From Mycolicibacterium sp. HK-90 (GTDB lineage: Bacteria; Actinomycetota; Actinomycetes; Mycobacteriales; Mycobacteriaceae), in the NCBI RefSeq assembly GCF_030486405.1, contig NZ_CP129613.1, positions 3,286,001 to 3,350,000 of the forward strand: a stretch of DNA of 64,000 nucleotides, in the 5' to 3' direction. The stretch's first letter is position 1; each line of letters starts with the position of its first letter. The notes beneath the pieces were generated by a model, which was not told the DNA's origin, searched no databases, and saw nothing but the letters and a program-made list of their open reading frames with translations. Shown piece by piece: positions 23,596-32,043 of the stretch. The position numbers and the translations under genes are program-made.

Positions 23596-24963
23596 CTACA
23601 CGCCGCCGCGGCGCAGCATCCGACCCTGCGCGGTCTGGAAGTCAATCTTCTTGCCGCGCAACCAGGTACCCCGCACCACACCGGCCAGTGCCCGTCCGTC
23701 ATACGGGCTGATCGGGTTCTTGTGGTGCAGCTTGTGCACGTCGACCACCTGTGCGGACTCGGGCTCGAAGATCGCGAAATCGGCGTCGTAGCCCAGCGCG
23801 ATCTTGCCCTTGGTGTTCAACCCGGCAAGTGCGGCGGGCTTGGCCGCCATCCAGTCGATCACCTGCGTGAGAGCTATCCCCCGACGCTTGGCTTCGGTCC
23901 AGATCAACGACAGACCCAGCTGCAGCGACGCGACACCGCCCCAGGCGACGCCGAAGTCGCCGTTCTCGACGTCCTTCAGATCGACCGTCGACGGTGAGTG
24001 GTCGGAGACGATGCAGTCGATCGTGCCGTCGAGAAGGCCCTGCCACAGCAGCTCACGATTCGACGCCTCACGGATCGGCGGGCAGCACTTGAATGCCGTT
24101 GCGCCGTTGGGGATCTCCTCGGCGAGCAGCGTCAAGTAGTGCGGACACGTCTCGACAGAGATCTTGACGCCGTCACGCTTTGCGGTCGCCAGCATCGGCA
24201 GTGCGTCCGAGGACGACAGGTGCAGGATATGCGCGCGGGCGCCGGTCCACCGAGCACGCTCGATCACCTCGGCGATCGCCACGTTCTCGGCGCCGCGCGG
24301 CCGCGACGCGAGGAAGCGTTCGTACCGGTCCCCCTCGGCTGTGGGGGCATGGTCGATGGCGCGAGAGTCCTCGGCGTGCACGATCATCATGGAGTCGAAG
24401 TCGGCCAGCACGGCCATGTCCTTCTCCATCTCATCCGCGTCGAGATGCGGGAACTCGTCGACGCCGGAGTGCAGCAGGAAGCATTTGAAGCCGAACACGC
24501 CTTCGTCATGCAGACCGCGCAGATCGTCGGTGTTGCCCGGAATCGCGCCGCCCCAGAACCCGACATCGATGTGCGTCTTGCCCGATGCCGCCGCACGCTT
24601 GGCATTCAGTGCTTCGACGTTGACCGTCGGCGGGATCGAGTTCAGCGGCATGTCGATCAGCGTGGTCACACCGCCCGCCGCCGCCGCGCGGGTAGCGGAG
24701 TCGAACCCCTCCCACTCCGTGCGGCCCGGCTCGTTGACGTGCACGTGCGTATCGACCAGGCCGGGGATCATGACCTGCGCGTCGGTCAGTTCGATGATCT
24801 CCGCGCCGGTGAGGCCGCTGCCCAGCGGCTCGATCGCGACGACGCGACCGTCGCGGATGCCGATTTCGCGGGCGACGATTCCCGCCGTCGTCAGCGTGCG
24901 CTCGCCGCGGACCACCAGGTCGAAATCGGGTTGGTTGGACCGGTCCCCTGCGTCGGCGGTCAT
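23596..24963 (-). CDS. allB: Allantoinase
   Basis: 455 residues from ATG 24963. Amidohydrolase fold with metal-binding VDTHVHVNEPGRTEWEGF, the cyclic amidohydrolase Lys in GFKCFLLHSGV (carboxylated-Lys position), VHAEDS and HILHLSSSDA, and Asp in CIVSDHSPST. These fit allantoinase (hydrolysis of allantoin to allantoate) rather than dihydroorotase, also by neighbours. It faces the NCS1 permease across a promoter region with two IclR/AllR-type palindromes. Confidence 0.92.
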   Translation of the reverse strand: MTADAGDRSNQPDFDLVVRGERTLTTAGIVAREIGIRDGRVVAIEPLGSGLTGAEIIELTDAQVMIPGLVDTHVHVNEPGRTEWEGFDSATRAAAAGGVTTLIDMPLNSIPPTVNVEALNAKRAAASGKTHIDVGFWGGAIPGNTDDLRGLHDEGVFGFKCFLLHSGVDEFPHLDADEMEKDMAVLADFDSMMIVHAEDSRAIDHAPTAEGDRYERFLASRPRGAENVAIAEVIERARWTGARAHILHLSSSDALPMLATAKRDGVKISVETCPHYLTLLAEEIPNGATAFKCCPPIREASNRELLWQGLLDGTIDCIVSDHSPSTVDLKDVENGDFGVAWGGVASLQLGLSLIWTEAKRRGIALTQVIDWMAAKPAALAGLNTKGKIALGYDADFAIFEPESAQVVDVHKLHHKNPISPYDGRALAGVVRGTWLRGKKIDFQTAQGRMLRRGGV

Positions 24964-25012
24964 CGGCAGCTCTCCATGGCTACGAGCATAATTCCTCATC
25001 GTGGAAATGAAA

Positions 25013-25027
25013 CTCCATACTGTGGCC
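25013..25027. promoter_or_regulatory. AllR-type site 1 (CTCCATACTGTGGCC)
   Basis: Weaker member of the family TTCCAyAnnGyGGAA, about 50 bases before allB. It matches sites at 25123, 29628 and 29696. Confidence 0.55.
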
Positions 25028-25122
25028 GACACTAGATGTGAGCGCCGACACAGTCAATCGTGCCAAAAGCTTGACAGGTGATGTGCAGATACGACTTACT
25101 TACTGAATCCGTGGAATATTAC

Positions 25123-25137
25123 TTCCACAGAGTGGAA
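25123..25137. promoter_or_regulatory. AllR-type site 2 (TTCCACAGAGTGGAA)
   Basis: Perfect 6-3-6 palindrome 50 bases before the permease ATG. An overlapping TGGAA-N6-TTCCA dyad starts at 25112. Likely operator of the IclR regulator at 29764. Confidence 0.75.
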
Positions 25138-25186
25138 TGTTTGCGACGGCGTCGATGTCGTCGCTCCGACCGTGACAGGCGTATCC

Positions 25187-26692
25187 ATGACCACTGAGTC
25201 CACCGGGCTGATCGGCGACTCCAACCGCACCGATGCCACCCCGTTCGCCGACGTGAGTCCGCATCTGTACAACCCCGATCTCGCGCCTACCAAGCGTGAA
25301 GGTCGGCGTTGGGGCGCGTACAACATCTTCACGTTGTGGGCCAACGACGTGCACAGCCTGGGCAACTATTCGTTCGCCATCGGACTGTTCGCCCTCGGCC
25401 TCGGTGGGTGGCAGATCCTGGTGGCGCTCGGACTCGGCGGCGCCTTCCTCTTCTTACTGCTCAACCTGTCCGGGTTCATGGGAGAGAAGACCGGTGTCCC
25501 GTTCCCGGTGATGAGCCGCATCGCCTTCGGCATCCGCGGAGCGCAGATCCCCGCCATCATCCGCGGTGCGGTCGCGATCGCATGGTTCGGCATCCAGACC
25601 TACCTCGCGTCGGTGGTGCTGCGCATCCTGATCATCGCGCTCGCACCGTCGGCGGCGACCCTCGACTCGAACAGCTTCTTGGGGCTGTCGACGCTCGGCT
25701 GGATCTCGTTCGTCGCACTGTGGGCGATCCAGGTGGTCATCGTCAGCTACGGCATGGAAATGATCCGCAAGTACGAGGCCTTCGCCGGTCCGGTCATTCT
25801 GATCACGATGGTCGCGCTCGCGATCTGGATGCTCAACAACGCCGACTGGTCCATCGCGTGGACGACGCCCGACTCGCTGACCGGCGTCGACATGTGGCTG
25901 AAGATCATCGGCGGCGCCAGCTTGTGGGTCGCGATCTACGGCACGTTCGTCCTCAACTTCTGCGACTTCACCCGTAACGCGACGTCGAAGCGGGCGATCG
26001 TGAAAGGCAACTTCTGGGGCATCCCGCTCAACATGCTGGTGTTCGGCGGCATCGTCATCACGCTGGCCGGCGCTCAGTTCCGCATCGACGGACGCATCAT
26101 CGACGCACCCGCCGACATCGTCAAGGAAGTCCCGAACACCCTGCTGCTGGTGCTCGCCGCACTCGCGCTGCTGATCCTGACGGTGGCCGTGAACATGATG
26201 GCCAACTTCGTCGCACCGATCTATGCGCTCAACAACCTGTTCCCGAAGCACCTGAACTTCCGTCGCGCAGCACTCATCTCGGCCGTCATCGGCCTGGTGA
26301 TCCTGCCGTGGAACCTGTACAACTCCCCTGCCGTCATCAACTACTTCCTCGGTGGCCTCGGCGCGATCCTCGGGCCGCTGTTCGGCATCATCATGGCCGA
26401 CTACTGGCTGGTGCGTCGCTCCAACATCAATGTTCTGGCCCTGTTCACGACCGACGCCAATGGCGAATACCACTACGCAAAGGGCATCAATGTGCGTGCC
26501 GTGGTCGCCCTCGTCATCACGGCGGTTGTGGCACTTCTGCTCGCGTTCGTTCCGGCGTTCAAGGTCGTCTCGGAGTTCTCCTGGTTCATCGGCGCGGGAC
26601 TGGGTGCGATCGTGTACCTGGTGGTCGCAGACCGCCGGGGCCCGTTCAACGATGTCTCCGGCGAACCGATCGCCGTGGCCAGCACGCACTAG
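25187..26692 (+). CDS. NCS1-family permease (allantoin/hydantoin/purine)
   Basis: 501 residues, about 12 TM helices. Typical NCS1 start: HLYNPDLAPTKREGRRWGAYNIFTLWANDVHSLGNYSFAIG, then GVPFPVMSRIAFGIRGAQIPAIIRG. Family members import allantoin, hydantoins, uracil or cytosine with Na+ or H+. Position between allantoinase and racemase makes allantoin the best guess. It is followed by the racemase after 10 bases, so they share an operon. Confidence 0.9.
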   Translation: MTTESTGLIGDSNRTDATPFADVSPHLYNPDLAPTKREGRRWGAYNIFTLWANDVHSLGNYSFAIGLFALGLGGWQILVALGLGGAFLFLLLNLSGFMGEKTGVPFPVMSRIAFGIRGAQIPAIIRGAVAIAWFGIQTYLASVVLRILIIALAPSAATLDSNSFLGLSTLGWISFVALWAIQVVIVSYGMEMIRKYEAFAGPVILITMVALAIWMLNNADWSIAWTTPDSLTGVDMWLKIIGGASLWVAIYGTFVLNFCDFTRNATSKRAIVKGNFWGIPLNMLVFGGIVITLAGAQFRIDGRIIDAPADIVKEVPNTLLLVLAALALLILTVAVNMMANFVAPIYALNNLFPKHLNFRRAALISAVIGLVILPWNLYNSPAVINYFLGGLGAILGPLFGIIMADYWLVRRSNINVLALFTTDANGEYHYAKGINVRAVVALVITAVVALLLAFVPAFKVVSEFSWFIGAGLGAIVYLVVADRRGPFNDVSGEPIAVASTH

Positions 26693-26702
26693 TAGGGATG
26701 CC

Positions 26703-27425
26703 ATGAGAATCCTCGTAGCCAACGTCAACACGACGGTCTCGATGACCGATGCGATCGCCGAGTCGGCGCGCGGCGTCGCGTCGCCGGGTACCGAGATCGT
26801 CGGCATCACACCGCGTTTCGGGGCGGACTCGTGCGAAGGAAACTTCGAGAGCTATCTCGCGGCGATCGCAGTCATGGACGCGATCACGTCATACACCGAG
26901 CCGTTCGACGCGGTGATCCAGGCCGGCTACGGCGAGCACGGTCGGGAAGGTCTGCAGGAGTTGCTCGACGTCCCGGTCGTGGACATCACCGAGGCGGCCG
27001 CGTCGACGGCGATGTACCTCGGGCACAAGTATTCGGTCGTCACCACGCTCGACCGCACCGTCCCGCTGATCGAAGACCGCCTCAAGCTCGCCGGCCTCGA
27101 CGCACGGTGCGCGTCGGTGCGGGCGTCGGGACTGGGTGTGCTCGAACTCGAGTCGGATCCGGAACGGGCCGTCGAAGCGATCGTCCGCCAGTCGCGAGAG
27201 GCGGTCGAGAACGATCACGCCGAAGTGATCTGTCTCGGCTGTGGTGGTATGGCCGAACTCGAGGCGAAGGTCAGGGCCGCGACCGGCGTCCCGATCGTCG
27301 ACGGGGTCCGCTCGGCGGTCACCATCGCCGAAGGTCTGGTCCGCATGGGCTTGTCCACCTCGAAGGTGCGCACCTACGCGACGCCGCGGCAGAAGAAGGT
27401 CATCGGCTGGCCATTCCAGTTGTAG
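26703..27425 (+). CDS. Asp/Glu/hydantoin racemase family, probable allantoin racemase
   Basis: 240 residues starting MRILVANVNTTVSMTDAIAE, typical of the hydantoin/allantoin racemase family. The second catalytic Cys is present (VICLGCGGMAEL), but where the family normally has ACFGDPG the sequence is QAGYGEHGREG (residues 73-83), so the first Cys is Gly75. Racemisation by two Cys would be affected; it may act with one acid or do another step. Operon with the permease; ends at a strong hairpin. Confidence 0.85.
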   Translation: MRILVANVNTTVSMTDAIAESARGVASPGTEIVGITPRFGADSCEGNFESYLAAIAVMDAITSYTEPFDAVIQAGYGEHGREGLQELLDVPVVDITEAAASTAMYLGHKYSVVTTLDRTVPLIEDRLKLAGLDARCASVRASGLGVLELESDPERAVEAIVRQSREAVENDHAEVICLGCGGMAELEAKVRAATGVPIVDGVRSAVTIAEGLVRMGLSTSKVRTYATPRQKKVIGWPFQL

Positions 27426-27433
27426 GCCAACCA

Positions 27434-27481
27434 CATACGACGAGGCCGGGCACCTGATCGGGTGCCCGGCCTCGTCGTATG
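27434..27481. terminator. Bidirectional terminator with perfect 21-bp stem
   Basis: Arms 27434-27454 and 27461-27481 are perfectly complementary (starting CATACGACGAGG, loop TGATCG). It sits between convergent racemase and allE genes, overlapping neither coding region, and can stop transcription in both directions. Confidence 0.9.
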
Positions 27482-28309
27482 TCAGAGCCTGATCTGTCGG
27501 TTGACGTCCTTGTACAACAGGTAGCGGAAGTTCGACGGCCCGCCCGCGTAGCACGCCTGCGGGCAGAACGCGCGCAGCGAGAGGAAGTCGCCCGCCTGGA
27601 CTTCGACCCAGTCTCCGTTGAGGTGATAGACGGCCTTGCCTTCGAGCATCAGGAGGCCGTGTTCCATGACGTGGGTCTCGGCGAACGGAATGGTCGCGCC
27701 GGGTTCGAAGGTGACGATGTTGACGTGCATGTCGTACGCCAGGTCCTGCGGGTCGAGCATGCGCGTGGTGCGCCACTTGCCGTCGGTCCCGGGCATGGCT
27801 GACGGCTCGATGTCCTGCTCGTTGCCGAACTTGACTGATGGAGTGCGACCGTCGATGGCCTCGTACCGCTTGCGGATCCACACGAAAGTCGCGTCGGCGT
27901 CGCCGTTGTTGTGGGCCGACCAGTCGGTGCCCGCCGGAAGGTAGGCAAAACCGCCCTCGGTGAGTACCTGCGACTGGCCCGCCGCGTCGACGGTGAGCGC
28001 ACCGGACGTGACGAACAGGAAGCTCTGCACCTCGGGCTGCGGCTCGGGGCGCTGCGCCCCGCCGCCCGGCTTGACCTCGACGATCGCCTGGTAATACGTC
28101 GTCGCACCACCGGCGACCGGTCGGTTGATGATCCAGGCGCGCGTATCGGTCCACTCCGGGAACACCGAGGTGACGATGTCGGAGAGGACGCCGCGCGGGA
28201 TGACCGTGTAGGCCTCGGTGACGATGGCGCGGTCGGTCAGCAGATCGGTCTGCGGGGGCAGGCCGCCGCGGGGCGTGTAGTACGACGCTTCGGTCCTTGG
28301 GGGGGTCAC
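27482..28309 (-). CDS. allE: (S)-ureidoglycine aminohydrolase
   Basis: 275 residues from GTG 28309 (AGGAGCAATCA before it). Bicupin protein: first cupin with QSFLFVTSGALTV and LPAGTDWSAHNN, second with ETHVMEHGLLMLEGKAVYHLNGDWVEVQAGDFL, where the His/Glu residues bind Mn. Ends FRYLLYKDVNRQIRL. Closely follows the known AllE pattern. It removes ammonia from ureidoglycine in allantoin breakdown. Start overlaps the stop of the upstream aldolase gene, so the two are translationally coupled. Confidence 0.92.
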   Translation of the reverse strand: MTPPRTEASYYTPRGGLPPQTDLLTDRAIVTEAYTVIPRGVLSDIVTSVFPEWTDTRAWIINRPVAGGATTYYQAIVEVKPGGGAQRPEPQPEVQSFLFVTSGALTVDAAGQSQVLTEGGFAYLPAGTDWSAHNNGDADATFVWIRKRYEAIDGRTPSVKFGNEQDIEPSAMPGTDGKWRTTRMLDPQDLAYDMHVNIVTFEPGATIPFAETHVMEHGLLMLEGKAVYHLNGDWVEVQAGDFLSLRAFCPQACYAGGPSNFRYLLYKDVNRQIRL

Positions 28310-29583
28310 TGATTGCTCCTGGTTGTGCGGCCGAGCGCGATGTCGCGCACGGTGGAGGTGGGGAGATCGGTGGCAATCTCGATCTCGTCGGCGGTGAGGG
28401 CGCCGCACACGCTGCCGCGATGGATCACGTTCGCGAGTGCGCGGGCGGTGGCCGGCTCGTCCATGACGGTCGAGTCGAGTCGGTGGACGTAGTTGCGCAG
28501 GCGCGTCGCGGCGGGCGCGAAGGCACCGCGATAGAACGCGTAGGTCGCCAGGTATCGGGTGACGAGTTGAGCGGGGTGCATGTCCCAGCCCTGGTAGATG
28601 CCCCGTTCGAGGTGGCGCCGGACGAGGCGCGCGTGCAGCTTCCATGCCATGGCGACGTTGTCGGGGTCGCCGACCGGCAGGATATTGGTCGAGCCGTCGG
28701 ACAGGTGGACACCCGTACCCGCGACGGCGAGTTGCATGACGTTCTTGGCGTGATCTGCCGCCGGGTGTTCCATCGACTGGTAAGCGGCGGCGATTCCGAG
28801 GGAGGCCGAGTAGTCGTAGGTCCCGTAGTGCAGCGAGCTGACGCGGCCCTGGCCGGCGTGGATGAACTGGGCGACGGGTGCGCGGCCGTCGGCGCCGAGG
28901 ATCGCCTGCGGTGTCTCGACCTGCACCTCGAAGCGGATGCGGCCGGCCGGCAGTTCGTTCGCAGCCTCGAGCGCGCTCGCGACGACGACTATCGCCTCGA
29001 CCTGGTCGACGGACGTCACCTTGGGGAGGGTGAGGGTGAGGCCGTCGGGTAGGCCGCCGGATTCGACGAGTCCGCTGACGAACATGTCGAGCGTGCGCAG
29101 GCCGCGCGCCCGGGTGCCCGCCTCGAAGCACTTGAAGCGGGTGCCGACGAACGGCGTCGAGGTACCCGCGTCGAGCGCGATCCGCAGTGCGGCGATCGCC
29201 TGCGCGACATCGGCGTCCTCCGTCGCGTCGTCGAAAGTGCCGTAGCCGTCCTCGAAGTCGATGCGGAGGTCTTCGATCGGCTCGGTGGCGAGCTTGTGCT
29301 CGACGAGGGTTGCGAGCGTGTCGGGCGCACAGTCGGTTCCGCTGCTCGCGCCGACGAGTGCGGCCACCGCGTCGAGCCCGCCGGCGTCCTTCGCGGCCGC
29401 GAGGGCGGTAGATCCCCAGTCGGCAGGCATGGTCGCCGTGTACCGGTTGCCCGGGATGTAGACGGTGTGGACCGGCTGTCGACGGCCGTCATCACCGGGG
29501 TATTGGTTCACCAGTTGTGAGTCGGCGGCCGAGAGACGGCGATCGACGTCTGCCAGCACCGCATCGTCGAGGCGTCGTGTCAC
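28306..29583 (-). CDS. DUF6986 citrate-lyase-like aldolase (HpcH/HpaI fold)
   Basis: 425 residues. TIM-barrel C-C lyase features: LRIDFEDGYG (metal/phosphate site), LPKVTSVDQVEAIV, FEVQVETPQAILG (metal-binding Glu) and SLHYGTYDYSASLGIAAAYQ. It is related to the citrate-lyase beta, malyl-CoA lyase and malate-synthase group. In this ureide operon, upstream of and overlapping allE, a role in using glyoxylate set free at the end of the pathway is plausible (inference). Its promoter region contains AllR-type palindromes. Confidence 0.85.
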   Translation of the reverse strand: MTRRLDDAVLADVDRRLSAADSQLVNQYPGDDGRRQPVHTVYIPGNRYTATMPADWGSTALAAAKDAGGLDAVAALVGASSGTDCAPDTLATLVEHKLATEPIEDLRIDFEDGYGTFDDATEDADVAQAIAALRIALDAGTSTPFVGTRFKCFEAGTRARGLRTLDMFVSGLVESGGLPDGLTLTLPKVTSVDQVEAIVVVASALEAANELPAGRIRFEVQVETPQAILGADGRAPVAQFIHAGQGRVSSLHYGTYDYSASLGIAAAYQSMEHPAADHAKNVMQLAVAGTGVHLSDGSTNILPVGDPDNVAMAWKLHARLVRRHLERGIYQGWDMHPAQLVTRYLATYAFYRGAFAPAATRLRNYVHRLDSTVMDEPATARALANVIHRGSVCGALTADEIEIATDLPTSTVRDIALGRTTRSNQ

Positions 29584-29627
29584 AGGTGTCCCCTCCTCCC
29601 CTGTCGGAAGTTTCCGTCAAAACAGAA

Positions 29628-29642
29628 TTCCACATTGTGGAG
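29628..29642. promoter_or_regulatory. AllR-type site 3 (TTCCACATTGTGGAG)
   Basis: Palindrome 45 bases before the DUF6986 gene start, same family as sites near allB and the permease. Confidence 0.7.
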
Positions 29643-29695
29643 TTTAACGCGAGTGTAATGGGCGCACGATGTGCGTTTCTTCGCCGAAACACTTT

Positions 29696-29710
29696 TTCCA
29701 TATTGCGGAA
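29696..29710. promoter_or_regulatory. AllR-type site 4 (TTCCATATTGCGGAA)
   Basis: Nearly perfect palindrome 54 bases before the regulator's ATG, suggesting autoregulation. Confidence 0.7.
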
Positions 29711-29763
29711 ACTATGCTGTGCATGTTGGATGGAACGAAAATCATCGATCGGAAGTGGACTGT

Positions 29764-30525
29764 ATGGCTGAGAAGTCGGGTGGCGTGCAGTCGGTGGAGC
29801 GCGCCTTCGAGTTGATGGAACTGATCGGACGTGCCGGAGGAGAGTGCTCGCTCACGGAGTTGTCGGCAGAGTCTCCGTTGCCGCCACCGACGATTCACCG
29901 TCTCCTGCGCACGTTGGTCGGCATCGGTTACGTGCGTCAACTGCCCAATCGCCGCTACGCGCTGGGGCCGAGATTGATTCGGCTCGGTGAAGTGGCGAAC
30001 CGCCAGCTGGGCGCGGTCGCCGCTCCGGTGCTGCAGTCGTTGGTCGACGAACTGTCGGAGACGGCGAGTCTCGCAGTGCTCGACGGCGACATGGTGATCT
30101 ACACCGGACAGGTTCTGCCTCCGACGCTGGCGCGGGCCAACAGTGAGGTAGGCAAGCGCGTCGGTCTGCACACAACCGGTGTGGGCAAGGCGGTCCTGGG
30201 TGAGTTGGACGACGCACGCATTCTGAAACTGGTCACGCAGTCTGGATTTCCCGCACCGACCGAGAACAGTGCGTCGACCCTTTCTGCGGTGTTCGCCAAC
30301 GTCGAACGCGTGCGCGTCGACGGCTATGCGATCGACAACGAGGAGTTCGAGATCGGTGTTCGCTCCGTCGCGATGGCGGTGCCCGGCGCTCCGACACCGA
30401 TGGCGATCGGCATCTCCGGGCCCACGGCTCAAGTCAGTGAGGAGTTGATCGCTCGAGCCGTTCCGGCACTGAAGAAGGCGACCGGCGTAATCTCAGAAGC
30501 CTTGATCGGGGCAAGGGAGCGGTAA
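29764..30525 (+). CDS. IclR-family regulator of the ureide locus (AllR-like)
   Basis: 253 residues from ATG 29764. N-terminal winged helix GVQSVERAFELMELIGRAGGECSLTELSAESPLPPPTIHRLLRTLVGIGYVRQ, and a C-terminal IclR effector domain (GLHTTGVGKAVLGEL, GYAIDNEEFEIGVRSVAMAVPG). E. coli AllR is of this family and responds to glyoxylate. It is divergent from the DUF6986-allE operon; four matching palindromes at both promoter regions suggest it controls the locus. Confidence 0.92.
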   Translation: MAEKSGGVQSVERAFELMELIGRAGGECSLTELSAESPLPPPTIHRLLRTLVGIGYVRQLPNRRYALGPRLIRLGEVANRQLGAVAAPVLQSLVDELSETASLAVLDGDMVIYTGQVLPPTLARANSEVGKRVGLHTTGVGKAVLGELDDARILKLVTQSGFPAPTENSASTLSAVFANVERVRVDGYAIDNEEFEIGVRSVAMAVPGAPTPMAIGISGPTAQVSEELIARAVPALKKATGVISEALIGARER

Positions 30526-30574
30526 ACCTCATTCGCCGCGCCGCACATTGGTTTCTGATGTCGTCCACCGTATT

Positions 30575-31246
30575 TCACCGGTCGTGTGCCGGAAACGGGC
30601 CAAGGACTCCGCGCTCCCGCAGCGCCGGCGCCCAGCGCCCGACAGCCGTAGTGATTTCGCGGTCGAAGATCGACCAACGATCTTGGCCCCCGAAGCAATC
30701 GTGCAACGTCGATACGTATTCCGTCAGCGTGTCGATATCGTCGATGGCGGCCAGGTATCGACAGGTCTTGTCGTATTCGATCAGCAAGTTGTGGTTGACG
30801 GCGTATCGCACCAACTGCTTTGTGGTGCTTGTTCGTTCCATCTCGGTCAGCACCAGATCTAAGCCGTCGCAGAGCGCGGCAGCGAATTGCCGCATATCGG
30901 TGCGATGATCGAAACGCACCTCGTGGGGCAGATCGGATACCAAATGCTCCCAACGACGTTGCAGTAGCGAACCTTTGAGTGGGTGCTCCACCCGCTCGTA
31001 TCCAGGGCACGCGGTGTCGACCTCAGCCGAACCGATACCCACGTTGACAAAGAATCCATGCCACGACATCGTGCCGTTGTGCCGGTCGGCTTGAAAGTTG
31101 AGCACGTCGTAGAGCGGTCCCCGTTCCCGCTCGAAGCTGGACCCGGATACGTCGAAACCGCGCGCTCGCAGGAAGGGGCCGACATCGGCGGAAACCATTG
31201 TTGCGTACGCACGTTGCAATGAACCATCGGCTGTCCCCCCACCCAT
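30575..31246 (-). CDS. DUF4304-like hypothetical protein
   Basis: 223 residues. The N-terminal half follows DUF4304 (FLRARGFDVSGSSFERERGPLYDVLNFQADRHNGTMSWHGFFVNVGIG, a strand-rich domain), followed by a helical C-terminal half. It is a cytoplasmic protein without TM segments; function unknown. Isolated gene, convergent with the IclR gene. Confidence 0.7.
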   Translation of the reverse strand: MGGGTADGSLQRAYATMVSADVGPFLRARGFDVSGSSFERERGPLYDVLNFQADRHNGTMSWHGFFVNVGIGSAEVDTACPGYERVEHPLKGSLLQRRWEHLVSDLPHEVRFDHRTDMRQFAAALCDGLDLVLTEMERTSTTKQLVRYAVNHNLLIEYDKTCRYLAAIDDIDTLTEYVSTLHDCFGGQDRWSIFDREITTAVGRWAPALRERGVLGPFPAHDR

Positions 31247-31330
31247 GATCCCAAGGGTAAGTCGCCGACACAGTCGTTCCGTACACCAATTTTCGGGCGC
31301 CGGTCGTGATGCGCAGGGACGGGCCGACGG

Positions 31331-31990
31331 TCAGAACCGGCGACGCGGATCCCGGCCGTTCCAGGCGACGAGGCGGTCGATGGCGGGGGCATCATCGGGG
31401 ATCGGGACGGCCTCGGCGAACGGGACGGCGACCTCGTCGAAACCCCGCGCCGCCGAGATCTCCTCATAGAGGTCTCGGCGGTTCTCGGCCGGGAGAATCT
31501 GACGTGCCCCGTCGAACGCCGCGGCCACGACCGTGTCGTCCCAGTCGGGCTGCCGGCCGGTCGCTGTCGCAAGATCCCATGTGTGGACGGTCAGCTCGGA
31601 AAAGTAGGACGCCAGCACCTCGGCGCCGTTCCCTGCGATCCACGGCAGAGCCATGGGTCGTACGAGGACGGCGTCGTCGCTCCAGGCAGCCGCGGCCCGT
31701 CTCCCCGACTCTCGCCACGCATCGGTCCAGCGATCGTCGGCGACAGCGGTTTCGGTGACTGCGAATGGATCGTCGCCGCGGCCGAGCGCGGTAATTCGGT
31801 CAAGCACACCGACGAGGTGGGCGAGCAAGGCTCGCACATCCATCTCTGTGCATGGCGTCGGATCCGTGAGTTGCGATGGCTGGACGCCGGCGATGACGGC
31901 CGCGCCGGTGGCGATGGCACGGTCGAGGATGAGCCGGGGATCCTGGAGGTAGCCCGTTTGGGAACCGGTCGGGGTGATCATGGCGTTCAT
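31331..31990 (-). CDS. TIGR03086-type maleylpyruvate-isomerase-fold protein
   Basis: 219 residues. DinB/mycothiol-dependent fold signature: PTPCTEMDVRALLAHLVGVLDR (metal-ligand His in LLAHLVG), then SELTVHTWDLATATGRQPDWDD with the conserved TVHTWDLA motif. Such proteins use mycothiol in isomerisation or detoxification. It is divergent from a WYL regulator with a 25-bp dyad between them, so probably regulated by it. Confidence 0.83.
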   Translation of the reverse strand: MNAMITPTGSQTGYLQDPRLILDRAIATGAAVIAGVQPSQLTDPTPCTEMDVRALLAHLVGVLDRITALGRGDDPFAVTETAVADDRWTDAWRESGRRAAAAWSDDAVLVRPMALPWIAGNGAEVLASYFSELTVHTWDLATATGRQPDWDDTVVAAAFDGARQILPAENRRDLYEEISAARGFDEVAVPFAEAVPIPDDAPAIDRLVAWNGRDPRRRF

Positions 31991-32001
31991 TGTGCGGACC
32001 G

Positions 32002-32026
32002 AAACCGGTCACCTAGTGGCCGGTTT
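32002..32026. promoter_or_regulatory. 25-bp inverted repeat between MPI-fold gene and WYL regulator
   Basis: AAACCGG-T-CAC-CTA-GTG-G-CCGGTTT: outer and inner arms are symmetric with one mismatched pair. Located 12 bases before the MPI-fold start and 17 bases before the regulator start; likely operator for both. Confidence 0.65.
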
Positions 32027-32043
32027 GATGGAAGTGTGATCGG

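Noticed and set aside
25454..26809. 451-codon frame antisense to the NCS1 permease
   Set aside because: Charged repetitive translation, no start with ribosome site, permease on the other strand is unmistakable.
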